Assembly: GCF_000003815.2 (NCBI RefSeq)
Contig: NC_049986.1
Span: 22,856,906 to 22,920,905, forward strand
DNA length: 64,000 bases
Direction: 5' to 3'
Source: Branchiostoma floridae
Lineage: Eukaryota; Chordata; Leptocardii; Amphioxiformes; Branchiostomatidae
Every line of letters starts with the position of its first letter. Position 1 is the first letter of the stretch. The notes below the pieces were generated by a model. That model had not been told where the DNA came from. It saw only the letters and a list, made by a program, of their open reading frames with translations, and did not search any database. Below, one piece after another: positions 57,835 to 64,000 of the stretch. Made by a program: the position numbers and the translations under genes.

Positions 57835-57839
57835 ACATT

Positions 57840-58005
57840 TGATCAATACATATGTATGAACGTATGTTGTGATCACCATTTCTGTATTATGGAGTGAAGG
57901 AAGGAAAATGAAAGGTCAAGGCCAAGCATTGTCTTCTGTCGCAGTGGGTTTCCCGAACTTCTCTTTCTAATTATTGGATAAACCATATTAATAGCTTGCA
58001 CTCTT
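57840..58005. other. No gene seen
   Basis: Short intergenic spacer. Confidence 0.3.
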
Positions 58006-58009
58006 GGTG

Positions 58010-58226
58010 GTGTCTGTGTGGCGCAACGGTTAGAGCGTTGGAGTCAGAATTAGAAGGTCCCGAGTTCTAAACTCGCCATGCCCCTGCCCCCATGACAGTG
58101 GAGTGACACCCACCGAGCCTCACGGCTAATATGTCTAAAGGTGCCAAAAACACCTACAGATTTGGTGTTGCCAGTGTATCAACATCTGTACACTTGCCAC
58201 TAAGACCCGTGAATTTTTTTTTTTTT
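58010..58226 (+). repeat. tRNA-derived SINE with T-rich end
   Basis: A-box region TGTGTGGCGCAACGGTTAGAG; anticodon-arm-like middle; decayed B-box GAGTTCTAAACTC about 35 bases later. The body continues to a 14-T run at 58214-58227. The head resembles those at 21590 and 50937, but the body differs, so it is a separate SINE type. Confidence 0.75.
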
Positions 58227-58607
58227 GATAGCTTGCACTAGCACTTCTGCAACCGATACTTTTCCTGGGGATCGACACGTAGTGGTTACCACGGTTCGAA
58301 CATTGTCATGTCACATTGATTTTACGATTACCTTCGTCTTCCCTTCGGAACGCGAGTTGTCTATAACAAGGTATAAGAGTCAGGATAACAATGTGTGCTT
58401 GCTAATCGGCTTGCACATGTAGGGCGAGACCACATGTCACGTCTGAAGAACCGTAATCACTGTGAGCCTAAGATAAGGCGCTTGTTGATTACATGGAGCC
58501 CGAGAAGATCATCAATCATACAGACAATAAAACTAACCTGGCACCCTACAACCTCAGGACTTCGACTGAAGGCAGAACTTTTCTACAGCCCATTCGTCTT
58601 ACTTAAC

Positions 58608-58670
58608 GTTCTGACACTAACTATACTTCTGGGGCGATGTTTTATACTTTCCTGTCAGGACTCAATAAGG
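58608..58670 (+). repeat. 63-bp dispersed repeat, copy 1
   Basis: CTATACTTCTGGGGCGATG followed by TTTTATACTTTCCTGTCA. The second copy is at 60413-60476, same strand. Confidence 0.7.
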
Positions 58671-58817
58671 TGCCCCGTATGTGTGGTACCCGTCATTTCC
58701 TGAGGGGTATATCCCTGGCCAATAAATGTCGGATGAGTTACAAACCATGACAAGTGTAAGCAGGACTTGTGTAAATTTATATGAAGAGAGATCACAGGGG
58801 CGTACATGTATTCACAC

Positions 58818-59120
58818 AACTTTCAAGTCAAATAGTTTCAACAAGGGAGAACTGTCTCACCAAAGGCACAGAAATAATAGCATGTAGCGATATTTTGTTT
58901 ATTCTTAATTCATTTATATTGAGTATCGGTATACCAGAACCCAAGATTTTTATGTCTACGTGATTCATAGTTACGAAACTTTCAACTCAAATGTTTCAGC
59001 AAGTCAAGACTCTAATACTAAAGGCATAGAAATTATAACAGATAGCTAAATCTTGTTTATTTTCAATTCATTTATATTGAATATCGGTATGCCTGACCCC
59101 AAAAGTTCTTTCATAGTGCG
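58818..59120. repeat. Tandem duplication, period 159 bp
   Basis: AACTTTCAA.TCAAAT.GTTTCA begins at 58818 and 58977. The shared blocks continue with AAAGGCA.AGAAAT.ATA, ATCTTGTTTATT-like, and AATTCATTTATATTGA.TATC. Confidence 0.8.
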
Positions 59121-59835
59121 TAATCCATTATTGTTGGCCCTTTATTCTCGGTGTCAGTGGCTGCTGCAATAAAAGCATTTAAATAATGTACGGTGGGGTT
59201 TTATTGAAGTCGAAATGTCGAGCTGCCATTGAGGCTTCATGCCCCATTTCTCACGTGTGCGCTACCCACGGACCCCTGCAAAGGTCTCGGGTCAATCCCT
59301 GACCCAGACCTTGTCAGAACATTCTTCCTTCTTTAAAAATCTTGCCGTGAACTTGGCCATAACATCACCCTGATTAATAGCGCAATACCCGGGCCTTTGG
59401 TACGGGTCATCTGAATGATGGAACGGTCGTTCCCAGGAATGCGTGTTCGCGTCGTTCCCAGTGCACCCAGGGTATCGCTTAATACCCCCTTTCAACTAGG
59501 ACGGCGCTCTCGCCGCACTCCCTCTGCGACCTAAAAGTTGACATATCGCTCAACGAATTGTGTAAAACAGACACTTATTTTTACACTTTGTGTGTTTTGT
59601 TGTCCTCTCAGTCACACTTTTACATGCTTTATGATAAACCGAGTATGGAATCAAAGGTTACACATATCCTATTTAGACATAGGTCCCATTTCCGAAATGG
59701 GGCCCGGTCGGGATGTTAAAGGAAACACGAAAAGTGTTTACCAAGTAAACACGCATACAAATTATGCTCCAGACTTATTTCTTATGTTAGTTATTTGTGT
59801 TTTGTTGCCTTAATTTTTATCTTTTTCGTTTCTGA
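59121..59835. other. No gene seen
   Basis: The CG-rich patch 59220-59520 carries a 67-codon minus frame without recognised domain. Confidence 0.35.
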
Positions 59836-59839
59836 AAGC

Positions 59840-60215
59840 TACCGGCCTGGGAATTGGGACCAAGGACTTATATCGCAGTGAGAGCGCATCGCAATCGCCG
59901 TCTGGTGAAACAGGGGGCTTAATCGTTGACCTCGCGGTAGAAAGGCGGCCATTACGTGCCGGGTGCTATTGGCTACCCCGGCAGGTTGTGGCTTGTAATA
60001 ACGGCGGGATGGGTGCATCCGTTCGGCAGGGTGATTGTGATTACGGGGTTTAGGGCTGGGGCAATAAAATGCCTGCCGGGACTCCCCAACGTGCATGGTT
60101 TCAGTTTAATTTAGCAGGCTATCGTAGTTTGATGGTGATGCTTACTTACTTACTTCCCGCTCGAACCAATCCTGAGATCTTCCTCCAGTGCAATTGGTCC
60201 CCCTTGGCCCTTTGT
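59840..60215. repeat. GC-rich block followed by an ACTT-repeat repeat end
   Basis: 59840-60080 is GC- and CpG-rich against an AT-rich background. 60142-60158 carries ACTTACTTACTTCC followed by CGCTCGAACC. Read on the minus strand, that is a repeat ending in (AAGT)n. A similar GTAAGTAAGTATG run lies at 63718-63734. Confidence 0.45.
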
Positions 60216-60412
60216 GGCTCATTGGTATCATGGTGATAGTGACTAGTTTATTCAAACAATTCAAGTGTAAAATGCCCTGATGGCAGCCCTAAAGCTGAAT
60301 TGGCGGGCTATTATATAATTACTTATAAAAAAAATCAAAATCTGTTAAAACTTATTCCATAATGTCATCATAAAGCAAGAAAATTCACACGATGTTATCA
60401 TTAAACAATTTT

Positions 60413-60476
60413 AACATTTTGACTCTACCTATACTTCTGGGGCAATGTTTTATATTTTCCTGTCAAGACTCAAGTT
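60413..60476 (+). repeat. 63-bp dispersed repeat, copy 2
   Basis: CTATACTTCTGGGGCAATG followed by TTTTATATTTTCCTGTCA, matching 58608-58670. Confidence 0.7.
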
Positions 60477-60479
60477 TTT

Positions 60480-62010
60480 GCTTTCCTGTTGCTTTATGTC
60501 TGTTTATGAACAAGTGGTATCTGTTTATGATGTAAAAATATGATTTTATAGAATATTTGTTAGAAATAGATGCAACTTGGCACTACTTGAATTGCATTTT
60601 TTCCCAGTTACCAAAACACGAGGACACTAGTAAAGTGGTCACAGATCGTAGACTTGGGGGTACTTTACATCATTTTAGCTCACTCGCTATACACGGATGT
60701 TGTTGATATTGAAGGGGATATTATATTTTGTAACAATAATAACTTATTAATCACTGTTACATGAAAAAAATCGTCTTTCGAAAACAATTTTTACTGCATC
60801 AAAGTGGATACAGTGCTCAAATTGTTTCTGGGCCATTGCATGTCGAGGCAATCTCCCCTTGGGTTATTTGATCTATATTTCTGTATTTTCCCTGGAGATG
60901 TTTTCCGGACATTGAGTGAGTAAAATCAATCCTCGTCTGTCTTCCTTATCATCTTAGTCACGATTCATGGGATTAAGTAAAAGACTTTCGTTCTGAATAA
61001 TTTCATTTCACGAGGAGGTCAGGAGATATAAGACGTCTCGACTCGGTATCAAATGAGCGGGTCAGGCGGCCGTGACATCCTCTATTTTCTCTGCAACTCC
61101 GCGGACGGTTGTGGAATTGAACTTCCTGCGAAGACATATTCTCCGACTCGAAGCAATCAGTTGGCTTTTTGTCGTGTCAGACGGCAGGTCAGTTGAGATC
61201 TCGGCCTTTCATTAACTAGTTACCAGCACAAGGGTACAATCAGAGCATCAGAATAGGAAAGAACGATGGACATGTAATGCGTAGGCGTCCTCGCATTCTG
61301 CGTTCGGGTTATAAATGAATGTAATGCTGAAGCAGATAGGAGATTCAAAAGAGAGTATGAGTGGATTTATATCATTCATATTTACTTTTGATTACACGAA
61401 TAGGCAAGGAATGTTGAACATATAGGGTGTTTTTGATTACATAAAGTACAGATCGTCTTCTTTTGGACCCGTCGATAACTCTTATGTTTATCAAAATAAC
61501 TTGAATGTGTCTTGAATGCGGAAAGTACAGCAACGCCAAAATAGTGTCATTTTCACCAAAATAGTGTCATTTACAAATTGCTAGGTATAAACATTATATT
61601 GAACTTCACATCAGTCAGCATTAGAGTAAACTTCACATGAGCCAAAAGTTTATATTATTTTTTTTAAAGTTTTGCTGAAGTTTTATCTTTATAGACAAAT
61701 CAGAATTCCGAACATTACATCGTCTCCGCAGGCAGTATAGACTGCAACATAGACCACTCCATCATCGCGACAGTTCGTCGAAGGACATCAGCAGAGTGCA
61801 GACATGCAAAGATCGGACTGCTAGAGACAATCTCAGGCAGGGGTTCTGGGTCATCATTGAGCACATTAATCTTGAAGAGGATGAAATGACTTGTAGCACA
61901 GGAGGGCCAGATAAATAGGCACGACGGGAATCAAAGAGTCTGAGTGTGTGAAAGGCCGAACTCAGGACCATCCTTGGGCTTATCCCTCAATGATGCCGGC
62001 ATTGGTTTGA
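60480..62010. other. No gene seen
   Basis: Intergenic. A 20-bp direct repeat (CCAAAATAGTGTCATTT at 61537 and 61557) is the only pattern noted. Confidence 0.35.
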
Positions 62011-62014
62011 CCTA

Positions 62015-62385
62015 CTTATCACAGAGCTATAAATCATAATGCTGTCATCTTCGTCTGTGAGCGCATTTTTAAGCTTCAAGTCTTAAGTGCTGTTTTCAGG
62101 CAATGTGTATGATGTAAATATCGCATTGCTTTAAACTGCGATCATGCTCAAAATCAACGCAGTTTCATTGAATTGCCGTTCTTATCATAGAGCTATCATA
62201 ATACATCATACTTCCGTCATCTTCGTCTGCGACCGTATTTGTAGGGTCTCGAGTCCTAAGTGCTGCTTTCGGGCATTACGCATGACGTAAATAGCATTGC
62301 TTTGAACTGCGATCATGCTGAAGATTAATACTTAACTGTTTCATTGACTTCGCTGTTTAATGTCAGGTTCATATCATAAGAGCAT
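62015..62385. repeat. Tandem duplication, period about 166 bp
   Basis: CTTATCA.AGAGCTAT begins at 62015 and 62181. The shared blocks run through GTCATCTTCGTCTG, TCCTAAGTGCTG, GATGTAAATA / GACGTAAATA, GCATTGCTTT and AACTGCGATCATGCT. A third fragment, ATATCATAAGAGC, starts at about 62371. Confidence 0.8.
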
Positions 62386-62389
62386 GCAA

Positions 62390-64000
62390 CATACATGTAC
62401 TCTATGGAGCAAGTGTGTTGAACTAGCTATAGGTTGTGGCATTGGTGTAGTACCGGGCCCTACAGCGTGAACTCTGCCCCTTTCTTTGCGTTTTAACTTG
62501 TGTTGCTTCTCCAACATTTTTCGAGATCTGGCACTTGATGTACACCATGTAAGCATCTCTAAATGCCGACCTAGCCTATGGGAAATCACGCAGGTCAAGT
62601 TTTACGGCATCACGTGTAAGCTAATACCAACATGATTGTGTGGCCAGCAAGATGAGTTCAATGGACAATCTTGGGCTGGCGTGGCCGGTGCTAAATTGGG
62701 TGATTGCTACGCTCTATTTTCACGCTACTAGAAGAAAGAGAGTCCACAAGAATTCCACTGGCTACGTCAATATGTAATACTTTACCAGTGGCAGCTTCTG
62801 AAAAAGATGGTGAAATGTTATTTACAACATGAGTTTTATTTATATCAAACTTTCGAGTCTCAATAGATCAATTTCACCAGCTGGGCATCCCAAGATTCAT
62901 CCAGGCTCACAGCACACACCTTTCCTATATATTCAATGTTTTATTCAGTAAGGATCTCGCGGTTAATATACCCGAATGTCATCCTTATTACAAGACTTGA
63001 CTTCACATAACCACATATCAAAAACACTCTTCTGCACTCTGCAATCACAATAATACAACAATTGAATAAAATCACGTTAGACAAACCATATAGAAGTTGC
63101 AAACTGCGGGTAGCGACTAAAATATCGATGGTATTAGTGGACCTTGTTATAGAGCCGGTTTGAGCAATGGAGGAATGAGTTACTAAACCTCGCAGTACGG
63201 GGTTTCGGTGCACTGATTGAGCTAGAGTTTCTGAGTGAGAAGTCCTGTAGCTCCTGTTCTAGTTGGTGGTACTCGGTCATGCATAGGCGCAACGCCCCAC
63301 GGGATGCTTTACACTGGAATTAGCTGATATATCTTCCCCCTGGTTTACTGTCGAACCGATTTTTCGGCACGCTGATGGGAAAAATAGCAAATCCGTCGTC
63401 CATCCCCAAGAAAAATCCCATCAAGGTCAATAAAGGCCATGTGACTGATCTGTTCAGGCGTCTGTTCTGACCTGTGGTAACCGATATCTGGCGGCCATTT
63501 TGGATTAGAACAATAAGTACAGGAGGATAGGTTTTAGGGTTATAGTTAAAGGGGATGCACAAGCAAATCATAGATCGATCTTTTCCTAAGCCGGAGTCGA
63601 TACCAATTTGAACGTCCAAGGTCTGCTCATTAATAACCTCGGGGTTAGTTGTATGATTTTAGACAGGATAAATATCACTCAGTCTGCAACCCTTTCCGGC
63701 AGCGTGCATGTCCGGTGAGTAAGTAAGTATGTATGTGGATGTCACCATACCAGAGAGAGATATGGGCCATGCTGGAAAATTTATAACGATGCGAAGCCAA
63801 ATGAGGATGGGATTGGTATCGGGTACAGCGTTTAACAGGCTTGCCTAATAACATGGGATGTGCCTCCTTGGCCTTATCGCCCGAATGATCCGGGAGAAAA
63901 GAATACCGTAGTAAAAGGTCACGACAGTCGAAGAGCATGCGATTGTCTGCAGCTTCCATTTTAGCTACCTCTGGCGTCGATTTGTTGCAGGCCGTGGCCT
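62390..64000. other. No supported gene at the right edge
   Basis: A minus frame at 63675-63959 (starting MEAADNRMLFDCRDLLLRYS) has fairly balanced composition but runs into a GTAAGTAAGTATGTATG simple repeat and has no recognised domain. Any first exon continuing beyond the window cannot be judged. Confidence 0.3.

Overview
The window looks like nuclear DNA of an invertebrate deuterostome. A lancelet (cephalochordate, Branchiostoma-like) is my best guess. The reasons are one intronless neuronal-type LRR-Ig membrane receptor gene with the exact architecture of vertebrate netrin-G ligands, roughly 40 percent GC background, long AT-rich intergenic DNA, tRNA-derived SINEs, many short terminal-inverted-repeat elements, and a decayed non-LTR retrotransposon. 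The species is inferred from style and was not proven by any search. Nothing bacterial or viral was seen, and there is no operon logic.

The only confident host gene lies at 15930-17765 on the plus strand. It is a single-exon LRRC4/NGL-like adhesion receptor: signal peptide, LRRNT, nine LRRs, LRRCT, one Ig domain, stalk, transmembrane segment, and a 65-residue tail ending in a class I PDZ ligand. A CpG-rich block (about 15130-15480) and a leader with an internal duplication precede it. A candidate 3' UTR with two AATAAA signals near 19310 and a near-perfect 25-bp hairpin (18140-18214) follows it. Two weaker candidate coding exons are flagged, at 29340-29600 minus and 36514-36789 plus.

The rest is repeat-rich intergenic DNA. 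From 1 to 15 kb it holds short local duplications, terminal-inverted-repeat elements (4061-4177, 12610-12822) and tRNA-like SINE pieces. From 19.5 to 26.9 kb there are more local duplications, a SINE (about 21590-21790) and a small foldback element (26573-26705). From 30 to 38 kb there are two clean TIR elements, a CA microsatellite, a nuclear-receptor-like site cluster (34377-34408) and a 421-bp tandem duplication. From 40.1 to 48.9 kb the DNA is almost continuous tandem array: a 161-bp unit interrupted by a 267-bp LINE fragment with target-site duplication, about ten diverged 345-bp units, a 190-bp unit, then four 400-bp units carrying a SINE-like tail. Directly after this lies a 5'-truncated CR1/Jockey-group retrotransposon with an intact 3' part of its reverse transcriptase frame (49106-50365), then a SINE. 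A striking foldback element follows at 51567-52199: 200-bp arms built of nine 20-22-bp repeats, flanked by AAAGT. From 52 to 64 kb there are further tandem duplications, MITEs and SINEs.

Tandem duplication of unique-looking 150-400-bp pieces is the dominant theme. At several places it lets one see mobile elements landing inside a duplicated segment.
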